Shown here one piece after another: positions 21,601 through 30,142 of a stretch of DNA of 44,581 bases; within the stretch, counting starts at the first letter, position 1; every line of letters begins with the position of its first letter. The position numbers and the translations under genes are program-made. The notes beneath the pieces are model-generated. The model saw nothing but the letters and a program-made list of their open reading frames with translations, searched no databases and was not told the origin of the DNA. Origin of the DNA: Reclinomonas americana ATCC 50394 (lineage: Eukaryota > Jakobida > Jakobea > Jakobida); NCBI GenBank assembly GCA_048213135.1, contig PS015238.1:2072-46652 (forward strand). The letters run 5' to 3'.

Positions 21601-24113
21601 GAAGCAACACATGGCCTGCTAGTTTACTGGTAGAATCCTACGTTAGGGACGTAGGGAACCGCGTTCGATTCGCGGGTGGGCCTTTCTTCTTTTTTCCTTT
21701 TGTGCCGATTTCTATTTTGCCAGCTCATCGCTGATCTGCACGCGCTTGGTGCTTGCTGCGTGCAGCATATCCTTTCCTACTCCACCCTGCCCTCTCCCTG
21801 CCGTTCCCACTCTACCCTGCCCTCTCCCTGCCGTTGCATGCTGTCGCTTCTTGTCGTATTGTCGTGTCCTTGCACCTCCCAACCCTACGATGTCCTATTT
21901 TTGACCATTTCAACACGTCTCGCACACTCGTTCCTCGCTCGCCATCTTCGTATCAACCCTTGGCGTCTCTGTTGTATGGACGCGCGTAGCAGCGCGCATT
22001 AGAGTACTTGCTGAAACGCAGCGATGGCGCAGCTTGCATGACGTCTGCCTTGCATCCGGTGCACGTGCAATTCCTTACCTTTCTCTCCCTTTGCCTCGCT
22101 GTCTCAACCACCCCCTCGTCACTTGTTGGAAGAGTTAGCAGAAGCACATGACATGGCCTGCTAGTTTACTGGTAGAATCCTACGTTCGGGACGTAGGGAA
22201 CCGCGTTCGATTCGCGGGCGGGCCCTGGAACGCTTCCACTTTTTGTGTTTCTTTTTTTTTGTTGACTCGTTTGTGCTGTCTCCTCCCCGCAGAACTTCTC
22301 CAACTACTCGGCGTGGCACCACCGCAGCAATCTGCTGACGCAAATCATGGCCAGCAAGTCGACAGAGGAGAAGCGCCGCATGATCGGAGACGAGTTCGAG
22401 CTGGTGTCGCAGGCATTTTTCACCGAGCCGGCCGATCAGAGTGCCTGGCTGTATCACCGCTGGCTTCTCGGCAAGGGTGCGTTCCACCGAGTGCTCTGTT
22501 GCTCTTGCCGCCCTCTGAGCAGTCTTCGCCCCGCCCTCATTTTGCAGTGCCCTCGGAGCTGTTTGTGGAGAACGTGGCGCCGTCTACACTGGCAGGTGCA
22601 CGGCAAGTGCTGCTGGCCTTCTCGACATTGGTACAGGTGCGGCTGTGCCCGGGAACTTGAACGCTCCTTTGAGATGCTGAATCCCACTGTAGGGAGTGTC
22701 GCCATCGACCGTGCTGCTGACGGCAGGCGGACACACTGTGGCGGTGACATGGACGCCCGTGTACGAGTCCACTCAGGCCGAGATCGACCGCAGTCCGTTC
22801 GCCAGTGTGTGGCTCGGAGATGTGAGCGAAGAGGTGCCGTTGGGCGAGAGCGGTGAACTGGCAGTGCATGGAGACGGTATTGTTTCTGTGGATGGTGTGG
22901 CACTGTCGATGGGCGGCGTGTGCCGGTGGACTGCGGAGGGCATGGTGCTCTTGCCGCTTCTCAGCAAGGACGTTGTGGATCGAGCCGAGGAGGATCAAGG
23001 TGCTGCTAATGTCTCTTGATGATGGTGGTGGTGGTGGAGCTTCACAATTGTGTCTCATCGCGAATGACATGTGTGTATGTGCAGAGTTGCGCGCCTTGTC
23101 GGTGCTGGAAAAGGATATCGAGCTGTGTCGCGAGCTGCTGAGCGAGGAGGATGGGCTGAAATGTTGAGTGAGATGCCATGGTCTTTGTCCCTCATCGCAT
23201 TCTTTGCGTGGCTACCCTTCTCAACGCCACTGTCCACGCAACGCAGGGGCATCCATCACGCTGGCATTCTCGCTGCGCGAGCGTGACTTGCAGATTGTTC
23301 GTCGTGAGCGACGCCTGAACCCTGCTCTTTCCGGTTCCGTACGCCCTCCCCCCTCAGCTTCGGTATCGGTGTCGGTTCTCGTTGACAAGTGTGCGTGCGT
23401 GCTACAGAGAGCTCGGAGGACTCGCTTGCTTCCTCGCTGGAGGCCATCGAGCTCCTCGGTGGCCTCGCAGCCTCCGACAGCATGCACACACGTTACTATG
23501 ACGATATGCGGAGCGACTACTCGCTGGAGCTGCGCACGCGCCATCCGTTCCCCAAGGACGCAGCTCCTCGCTCACATGTGCACGCCGACGACTGGACGCT
23601 GGATCTGTGTGGCCAGCATTTCACGCGTGTGCGCCACTTGAATAGGTGTGGCGTCGTGCGCCTGCAGTCTTGCATATCGCGCACGCGCAAGTGCTCACCA
23701 TTTCTACAGGATGGTGCACATTCGCCACCTGGACTTGTCTCGCAATGCGCTCGTCTCGCTGGAAGGCATTCAGTTTTTGGCGCTGCTGGAGACGCTTGTT
23801 GCCGACGACAACCAGTTGACGAATCTCGATGTGAGACTGTCGGCGCTGAAGCACTTGCGAGTGCTCTCCGTGGCCAACAATGGTGTGTGTGTGCGCGCCC
23901 ACTTGTCCTTGTCGTGTCTGTGTGTGTGCGCTTGCTTGCACTCAACCGTGGTGTGTGTGCGCGCGCCACGTAGCCATTGCGTTGTTGCCAACCAACGCCG
24001 TGAGCGATGTGGTCACGGAGGTGCGCGGTGGCAGCAATCCGGCCACCACTGCTGCTCTGCTGCGGACTGCTTTTCCGGCAGCCACGACGGTGGTGTGGGA
24101 GGTGACGGAATGA
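18675..24113 (+). CDS. RABGGTA: Rab geranylgeranyltransferase alpha subunit, Ig-like and LRR form
   Basis: The alpha subunit of Rab GGTase, which with the beta subunit and REP adds geranylgeranyl groups to Rab C-termini. The start MHGVRKSD matches the family's usual MHG start. The prenyltransferase alpha repeats follow: PDYYTLWNFRRDVL, PKIYAIWNHRKW, then NFHCWNYRRYVLSLAG across an intron, NFSNYSAWHHRSNLL and DQSAWLYHRWLLGK. Next come an Ig-like-type beta region (about 22700-22990, GGHTVAVTWTPVYES) and leucine-rich repeats (IRHLDLSRNALVSLEGIQFL, LETLVADDNQLTNL). The end is VVWEVTE before TGA 24111-24113. This is the layout of animal and plant enzymes; yeast Bet4 lacks the C-terminal domains. 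Most introns are under 200 bp, but the one at 19550-22292 is 2743 bp and holds six tRNA genes. It converges with CysRS, 114 bp between stops. Confidence 0.93.
19614..19684 (+). tRNA. tRNA-Arg (anticodon CCG), array member 1
   Basis: A full cloverleaf can be drawn: acceptor GGCCTAC/GTGGGCC, D stem GTTT/GAAC with loop ACTGGTA (G18G19 present), anticodon stem CTACG/CGTAG with loop TTCCGAA, a 4-nt variable region TGGA, and T stem CCGCG/CGCGG with loop TTCGATT. The anticodon CCG (19646-19648) would read CGG. The internal B box GTTCGATTC is perfect. A T5 terminator lies at 19689-19693. The gene is in the same orientation as its host, and no tRNA intron is present. Confidence 0.9.
20138..20208 (+). 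tRNA. tRNA-Arg (anticodon ACG), array member 2, chimeric
   Basis: Same cloverleaf as the other members, with acceptor GGCCTGC/GTGGGCC (one extra G-U pair), D stem GTTT/GAAT, anticodon loop CTACGAA and variable region TGGA. The anticodon ACG (20170-20172) would read CGU, and CGC/CGA if A34 becomes inosine. T5 terminator 20213-20217. The 5' half and upstream flank look like the Pro members, the 3' half and downstream flank like the Arg members. Confidence 0.9.
20611..20681 (+). tRNA. tRNA-Pro (anticodon CGG), array member 3
   Basis: Acceptor GGCCTGC/GTGGGCC, D stem GTTT/GAAT, anticodon stem CTACG/CGTAG with loop TTCGGGA, variable region GGAA, T arm CCGCG-TTCGATT-CGCGG. The anticodon CGG (20643-20645) with G37 is as usual for tRNA-Pro and reads CCG. 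T7 terminator 20688-20694. Confidence 0.9.
21146..21216 (+). tRNA. tRNA-Arg (anticodon TCG), array member 4
   Basis: Acceptor GGCCTAC/GTGGGCC, D stem GTTT/GAAC, anticodon loop CTTCGAA, variable region TGGA and the shared T arm. The anticodon TCG (21178-21180) reads CGA. T5 terminator 21221-21225. The body is nearly identical to member 1; the differences are in the anticodon loop. Confidence 0.9.
21613..21683 (+). tRNA. tRNA-Pro (anticodon AGG), array member 5
   Basis: Acceptor GGCCTGC/GTGGGCC, D stem GTTT/GAAT, anticodon loop TTAGGGA, variable region GGAA, shared T arm. The anticodon AGG (21645-21647) with G37 reads CCU, and more if A34 is deaminated. T6 terminator 21690-21695. It differs from member 3 by one base, in the anticodon. 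Confidence 0.9.
22155..22225 (+). tRNA. tRNA-Pro (anticodon CGG), array member 6
   Basis: Same body and anticodon CGG (22187-22189) as member 3, but the 3' acceptor strand is GCGGGCC, which turns one G-U pair into G-C, and the discriminator base is C rather than T. The immediate downstream sequence differs from all other members: T5 comes at 22240-22244 and T9 at 22252-22260. The end is only 67 bp before the host-gene acceptor, so the array stops right at the exon. Confidence 0.88.
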
Positions 24114-24227
24114 AACACTCGGTATGCAGAGACACACAGTCACTGTGTATATTCGTTGTGTGCGTGCGGGAGAAAATGGACATTGCCGGTGCCGCGCGAC
24201 TCGGTGATCCACGTGCTTGGAGCAGAA

Positions 24228-27200
24228 TTAGCGCACAATGGAGTTGGGAATCGCCGGCTGTGTGCAGATACCGGCCGATGTCATCGCCGGGTTGCCGCGG
24301 AAGTTGCAGATGCCACTTTCGTCGGTCCGCAGGTCCTGCGCGAAGAGTAAGCCGTCAGGAATAACAACGAAGAGGGAGAGAGAGAAAAGACGCAACTGCC
24401 AGAACCACTGGAATCTTCTTGGAGCTGAGGACCTTGTCGGGCGCCGCCTCAAAGCCGGCAAACGACACGCGCTCGCCGATGCGCGATCCCTCTGGCGGAT
24501 TGATAAAGTCGACCTTGCTGTCGTCGGCACTGGCAGCGCACAGGACCATGGCCTCGCTCTTCACGTCGCGCAGCTTGGAGGGCTTCATGTTGCACACGAC
24601 AAGAATGACGCGGTCCTGCGATATGCCGGGCGACAGGTGAGGGAAACGGCACGCTGGGACACGCATCAGCCATGCACAACCAACCTGCATCCTGTCAATC
24701 GGGATGTGTTGCACGAGTCCACTGACCACCTGGCGCGGCTCCGCCTCACCCACGTCGATCCTTTCCACATACAGCCTGCCGACAACAAGAAAGATGAACA
24801 ATGACCGCGATATCGATCGTGCTTATGACAGAAACACAGAGACAACGTACCGATCGGCCGTCGGGTGACGCTCCACATGCACAATGCGACCGACGCGAAT
24901 GTCAAACGCCGAAATGTCTTCCAGATCCACCTTGGGTGGTGGAGGAGGAGCCTTCGTCTTCTCCTTCTTCTCCTTCTTCTCTGTCCGCTTGCCCGCGGCG
25001 GCCGGGGGTGCAGATTCCGCTGCCGCAGCCGCAGATTCAGAGGCAACAGATTCCGCGGCGGCTTCCGACTTCTGTGATGCCGGTGGTGGTGGTGGTGCGC
25101 CACTGCCAGACGCTCCCCCCGAGGCGTCGGCGAATTCCAGCGGCGCCTCCCCAACGCTGCGACGGTACTCGTTGTGCGCCTCCAGCTGCTTCTCCCACTG
25201 CTTCTGCAACCTCTTCTGCGCGGCCTTGGCCACCGGCTTGCCGTCCTTGTCGACGGTTGGCAGACCCCTCTCGTCCCAGGCCGAGTACTCCGCGTCCCTG
25301 AACATGTCCAGCGGCGACTTTTTCGCCGCCTCCAATTTCAACGCTGCGAACGGGCGAACGTCGGCGACAGAATGCGCCAGAGAAATCCGGCCAACAACAA
25401 CAACAACGAACCCTGCGCAGCCTCACGCTCCAACCGGCGCTTCTCCTTCTCCGCCTCACGTGCAGCCTCCGCAGCGCGCTTCTCCTCCAACTCCTGCAGC
25501 AAAACCTCCGGCTTCTCAAACTTCCATGCACTCTTGCCGTCGGGGCGGTCCTCCAGACGCACACCAAGAGGAATCAAGGTGGTGTCACGGATATCGTCAG
25601 TCATGCGCAAAATTACTTGGTAATCTGCGACGAGCGAGCAAGTGCGTGAGCGAGTGAGAGACACAAGAACAGCCATAAGTTCTCCCCCCACGCTCGTCAA
25701 TCCCAACACACCTGCTTTTTGACGAGCCGCCGTGCGCACTTGCTCGCGGAAATCGGCGAGCACGTTGAGGTACGGTGCGATGCGGTCCTCCGCCTGTCAG
25801 CAAGAGACGTTGGTCAGCGCATAGCCATCGAATAAATAAACAAGGAGGCGTCCNNNNNNNNNNNNNNNNNNNNNNNNNNNNNNNNNNNNNNNNNNNNNNN
25901 NNNNNNNNNNNNNNNNNNNNNNNNNNNNNNNNNNNNNNNNNNNNNNNNNNNNNNNNNNNNNNNNNNNNNNNNNNNNNNNNNNNNNNNNNNNNNNNNNNNN
26001 NNNNNNNNNNNNNNNNNNNNNNNNNNNNNNNNNNNNNNNNNNNNNNNNNNNNNNNNNNNNNNNNNNNNNNNNNNNNNNNNNNNNNNNNNNNNNNNNNNNN
26101 NNNNNNNNNNNNNNNNNNNNNNNNNNNNNNNNNNNNNNNNNNNNNNNNNNNNNNNNNNNNNNNNNNNNNNNNNNNNNNNNNNNNNNNNNNNNNNNNNNNN
26201 NNNNNNNNNNNNNNNNNNNNNNNNNNNNNNNNNNNNNNNNNNNNNNNNNNNNNNNNNNNNNNNNNNNNNNNNNNNNNNNNNNNNNNNNNNNNNNNNNNNN
26301 NNNNNNNNNNNNNNNNNNNNNNNNNNNNNNNNNNNNNNNNNNNNNNNNNNNNNNNNNNNNNNNNNNNNNNNNNNNNNNNNNNNNNNNNNNNNNNNNNNNN
26401 NNNNNNNNNNNNNNNNNNNNNNNNNNNNNNNNNNNNNNNNNNNNNNNNNNNNNNNNNNNNNNNNNNNNNNNNNNNNNNNNNNNNNNNNNNNNNNNNNNNN
26501 NNNNNNNNNNNNNNNNNNNNNNNNNNNNNNNNNNNNNNNNNNNNNNNNNNNNNNNNNNNNNNNNNNNNNNNNNNNNNNNNNNNNNNNNNNNNNNNNNNNN
26601 NNNNNNNNNNNNNNNNNNNNNNNNNNNNNNNNNNNNNNNNNNNNNNNNNNNNNNNNNNNNNNNNNNNNNNNNNNNNNNNNNNNNNNNNNNNNNNNNNNNN
26701 NNNNNNNNNNNNNNNNNNNNNNNNNNNNNNNNNNNNNNNNNNNNNNNNNNNNNNNNNNNNNNNNNNNNNNNNNNNNNNNNNNNNNNNNNNNNNNNNNNNN
26801 NNNNNNNNNNNNNNNNNNNNNNNNNNNNNNNNNNNNNNNNNNNNNNNTGCAGCGCCGTGCTGGGCTCCAACATGATGGATGTGCACTCGGGTGGACAAGA
26901 CCTGAAGTTCCCCCACCACGACAACGAGCTGGCACAGTCCGAGGCGTGCTTCTGCCACCACCAGTGGGTGAACTACTTTTTGCACTGCGGACATTTGGGC
27001 ATTGGTGGCCAGAAGATGTCCAAGTCGAAGAAGAATTTCACCACCATCAAGGTCTGTGTCAGCAAACACATGATTCCACCACTCGTGCGTGCGACTCACC
27101 TCCCCGCGTCCATCATGCCTGCAGGAGGCACTGCAAGTGTACACTGGTCGCGACATCCGCATGCTGTGCTTGCTGCACAAGTACAACGCACCGCTGGAGT

Positions 27201-30117
27201 ACAGTGAGAGCGCCATGGAGGAGGCTGTGACTTTCCAGCGCCAGTTCCGCGAGTTTTTCCAGAACATGAAGGTGGAGCTGCGCACGGCGTCGCCACACGC
27301 AGCCACCCGATGGGATGCACCGGAGAAGCAGCTGAAGGATGCGCTGTTGGCAGCGCAGCAGGCGGTGCGCAACGCGCTGGTGGACGACATGGACACCCCG
27401 ACTGCCATTCGTCAGCTGCAGGAGCTCATCTCGGCCACCAATCGCTACCTCATGGACGTGCGCGCCATCCCCGGCCGCGAGCCGCGCGCCATGTCGCTGC
27501 GCGACGTGGCCGCTTACATGACCGACATTTTCACGGTGTTTGGCCTGAACGAGGTCGGCGCCATTGGCTTTGCGTCGGCCGAGGAGGGTGGCGCGGTACG
27601 TCNNNNNNNNNNNNNNNNNNNNNNNNNNNNNNNNNNNNNNNNNNNNNNNNNNNNNNNNNNNNNNNNNNNNNNNNNNNNNNNNNNNNNNNNNNNNNNNNNN
27701 NNNNNNNNNNNNNNNNNNNNNNNNNNNNNNNNNNNNNNNNNNNNNNNNNNNNNNNNNNNNNNNNNNNNNNNNNNNNNNNNNNNNNNNNNNNNNNNNNNNN
27801 NNNNNNNNNNNNNNNNNNNNNNNNNNNNNNNNNNNNNNNNNNNNNNNNNNNNNNNNNNNNNNNNNNNNNNNNNNNNNNNNNNNNNNNNNNNNNNNNNNNN
27901 NNNNNNNNNNNNNNNNNNNNNNNNNNNNNNNNNNNNNNNNNNNNNNNNNNNNNNNNNNNNNNNNNNNNNNNNNNNNNNNNNNNNNNNNNNNNNNNNNNNN
28001 NNNNNNNNNNNNNNNNNNNNNNNNNNNNNNNNNNNNNNNNNNNNNNNNNNNNNNNNNNNNNNNNNNNNNNNNNNNNNNNNNNNNNNNNNNNNNNNNNNNN
28101 NNNNNNNNNNNNNNNNNNNNNNNNNNNNNNNNNNNNNNNNNNNNNNNNNNNNNNNNNNNNNNNNNNNNNNNNNNNNNNNNNNNNNNNNNNNNNNNNNNNN
28201 NNNNNNNNNNNNNNNNNNNNNNNNNNNNNNNNNNNNNNNNNNNNNNNNNNNNNNNNNNNNNNNNNNNNNNNNNNNNNNNNNNNNNNNNNNNNNNNNNNNN
28301 NNNNNNNNNNNNNNNNNNNNNNNNNNNNNNNNNNNNNNNNNNNNNNNNNNNNNNNNNNNNNNNNNNNNNNNNNNNNNNNNNNNNNNNNNNNNNNNNNNNN
28401 NNNNNNNNNNNNNNNNNNNNNNNNNNNNNNNNNNNNNNNNNNNNNNNNNNNNNNNNNNNNNNNNNNNNNNNNNNNNNNNNNNNNNNNNNNNNNNNNNNNN
28501 NNNNNNNNNNNNNNNNNNNNNNNNNNNNNNNNNNNNNNNNNNNTGTGAGAGAGAGGGAGAGCATCGATCAGTGGCCGAACAGGGGGCTTTGTTTTCCCGT
28601 CGAGCACGACGCAACGTGGCCATGGCCGAGCACTCAATGTGCCAACCGGGGCGACCGCGTCCCCACGGCGAGTCCCACGCTGGCTCGCCAATCTTTGAGG
28701 CCTTCCACAACGCAAAATCGGCCGCCGTCTTCTTCTCCGACACACCACCGCACAGCGAACCTGCCAGCGAAGAGGACGACAAAATGTCAGGAGAGAGACC
28801 ACACACCAGCGATTGACAGACTGGACGGACTGACCCTCGCCCTCAGCCATCAGCTCCAGATCATTGTGGCGCTCTGGTGCGAGCTTGGGATGCTCGTGGC
28901 CGGCGGCGAGGTAGGCAGTGGTGTCAAAGTACACCGAACCAGTGGCGCTGGCATACGCAAAGCCATTGTCCACAATCTTCTGAATAAAGGCCACCACCTC
29001 GGGCACATACTCGGTGACGCGCGGCATGGCCTGCGCTGGTCGAACCTGGAGAAAGCAGCGCGGATTGTGAGACCGAGTGCGAGGGGTGGTGACTGGCAAC
29101 TGGTGGGAACAATAAGCAACTCCCAGCGACGCCATGTCCTCGAGGAAATCACGCTCGTAGTGACGAGCGTGGCCCTCAAAGTCGGGTTCACGTGCCGCCG
29201 CCTCAGCACTAATCAGATTGGCACTCAGCGCCGCCTGTTTGATGGCTTGCGCCGCGGCATAGGTGCGCGCCACCTTGCGCGATTCCTCACCATCGGCCAG
29301 CAGCTCACGCGCCTCTGTCAGCGCCTGCTCCAGCGCCGCACTGCACATACGCACACATCAGCGAAAGAAAGAGCGACTAGGATGGGGGGAGGGAGGGAAA
29401 GTGAGGCAGAGACGCAACGATGCAGAAGCGCGTGGAGACAACTCATTCACCAAGTCCTGCAGATGCTTCTGCGAGGAGGCAATGATGATCTTGTCGTCCA
29501 CGTCGGTGATGTTCATGACAAACAGCGTCGGCAGGTGGAAGTAGTCCTCCAGCACACGACGGATAATGTCAAGCGACACGTAGTTGCTGATCCCAGAGAG
29601 CGAGAGATGAGTTCAAGTGTCTCGAGTGTGCAAGCTCTGATTCGCACGCGCGCGCGCGCGACCTCACCGTGCATGACCCAAGTGCGACACATTGTACACG
29701 GTCGGCCCGCACGAGTACCATCGCAGAGGCCCATTGCGCGGCTTGCGAAGAGGCACCTGTCGAGAGCGCAAATGTGAGCAACTGTGAGCGGAGATGGGAG
29801 GAGGTGGGAGGCAGTCACAGTCACTTGGAAATCACAAACAAAGCACACAGTGTGCCTCTCCTACGCACACACACACACACGCGCGCGCACACAGACAATG
29901 GGGCATGCGTGCGCGCGTGCTGGCGACAACTCCCACTCTCTCTGTCACACATGACTGACATGTCCCTCACTGCCACACACACTCTCTCTCTCTCCCAGCT
30001 GAGCACCTTGCTGCGCGTCAACGAGTTGTACACAAAGACTCCAGTCTCCTCGTACTCGCCACTGGCCACACTCGGCTCAATCCACTTTGGCTGATGACTT
30101 CCGCTCGCAGCCGCCAT
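24228..30117 (-). CDS. Cysteinyl-tRNA synthetase fused to a C-terminal EMAPII/Arc1p tRNA-binding domain
   Basis: A cytosolic-type CysRS, which charges tRNA-Cys. The start [20 protein letters not shown] is at 30117. VYNSLTRSK then joins by intron to [17 protein letters not shown], giving the zinc/HIGH region, followed by [18 protein letters not shown] and [15 protein letters not shown] near 28630. The middle (HSGG, FPHHDNE, KMSKS) lies on the contig 26848-27602, which reads on the opposite strand between two N gaps. The C-terminal part resumes at 25853: [18 protein letters not shown], a Lys/Glu-rich helix, then [18 protein letters not shown], typical of eukaryotic CysRS tails. The same exon continues through an Ala/Pro/Lys linker into a tRNA-binding OB fold ([19 protein letters not shown]), then [35 protein letters not shown] and the EMAPII-type end up to TAA 24228. 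The fusion is visible within one gap-free exon (about 25330-24850). Confidence 0.92.
25854..26847. other. Assembly gap (994 N)
   Basis: Left boundary of the misoriented CysRS contig. Part of the CysRS anticodon-binding region should be in one of the two flanking gaps or at their edges. Confidence 0.95.
26848..27602 (+). CDS. Central catalytic part of cysteinyl-tRNA synthetase on an inverted contig
   Basis: On the plus strand this isolated contig encodes the CysRS segment missing from the minus-strand gene around it: [20 protein letters not shown] (active-site and zinc-ligand region), [12 protein letters not shown] with KMSKS at 27013-27027, an intron about 27051-27124, then [20 protein letters not shown], the helical region and [14 protein letters not shown]. 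The preceding residues (up to HIECSAM) end the contig on its right, and the following ones ([17 protein letters not shown]) begin the contig on its left, both on the minus strand. The simplest reading is that this 755-bp contig was inserted in reverse during scaffolding. It is part of the gene annotated at 24228-30117, not a second gene. Confidence 0.9.
27603..28543. other. Assembly gap (941 N)
   Basis: Right boundary of the misoriented CysRS contig. Confidence 0.95.
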
Positions 30118-30142
30118 TTGAACAAGGTTTTGGCGCGAAATT
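30118..30142. promoter_or_regulatory. 25-bp bidirectional spacer between CysRS and SET-protein starts
   Basis: The CysRS start codon (minus, ending at 30117) and the first possible SET-protein ATG (30143) are 25 bp apart; with the second ATG (30164) the spacer is 46 bp. Either both 5' UTRs overlap the neighbouring coding region or both are extremely short. No TATA-like box is visible in the spacer. Confidence 0.5.

Larger units (their letters stand above)
20138..22154 (+). repeat. Two-copy tandem duplication (about 1.0 kb unit) carrying an Arg-Pro tRNA pair
   Basis: tRNAs 2 and 3 with flanks (20138-21145, 1008 bp) are repeated as tRNAs 4 and 5 with flanks (21146-22154, 1009 bp). Both copies have a short spacer (about 400 bp) after the Arg gene and a long spacer (about 465-471 bp) after the Pro gene. 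The spacers are recognisably homologous but diverged, for example a shared block from the cacctcccaacccta area to tcgtatcaaccc in the long spacers (about 20850-20942 and 21871-21959). A box GTTGGGTTCAGAGGTC occurs about 110-122 bp upstream of tRNAs 2, 3 and 5 (20004-20019, 20474-20489, and 21487-21502 with one mismatch). Confidence 0.8.

Noticed and set aside
19620-22150. Protein-coding frames of 60-170 codons within the tRNA intron
   Set aside because: They repeat only because the tRNA units repeat, cross the tRNA genes themselves and show no family resemblance.
19614-22225. tRNA-like repeats as a SINE family or a CRISPR-like array
   Set aside because: Each copy keeps all four stems, differs mainly at the anticodon, has its own T-run terminator, and lacks A-rich tails or target duplications; spacing of about 0.5 kb is far too long for CRISPR.
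26848-27602. A second, plus-strand CysRS gene
   Set aside because: The segment carries exactly the piece absent from the minus-strand gene and no overlap with it; an inverted contig is simpler.
25597-29777. Very long open frames on both strands across the CysRS gaps
   Set aside because: They exist only because N runs contain no stop codons; the real exons are short and belong to CysRS.
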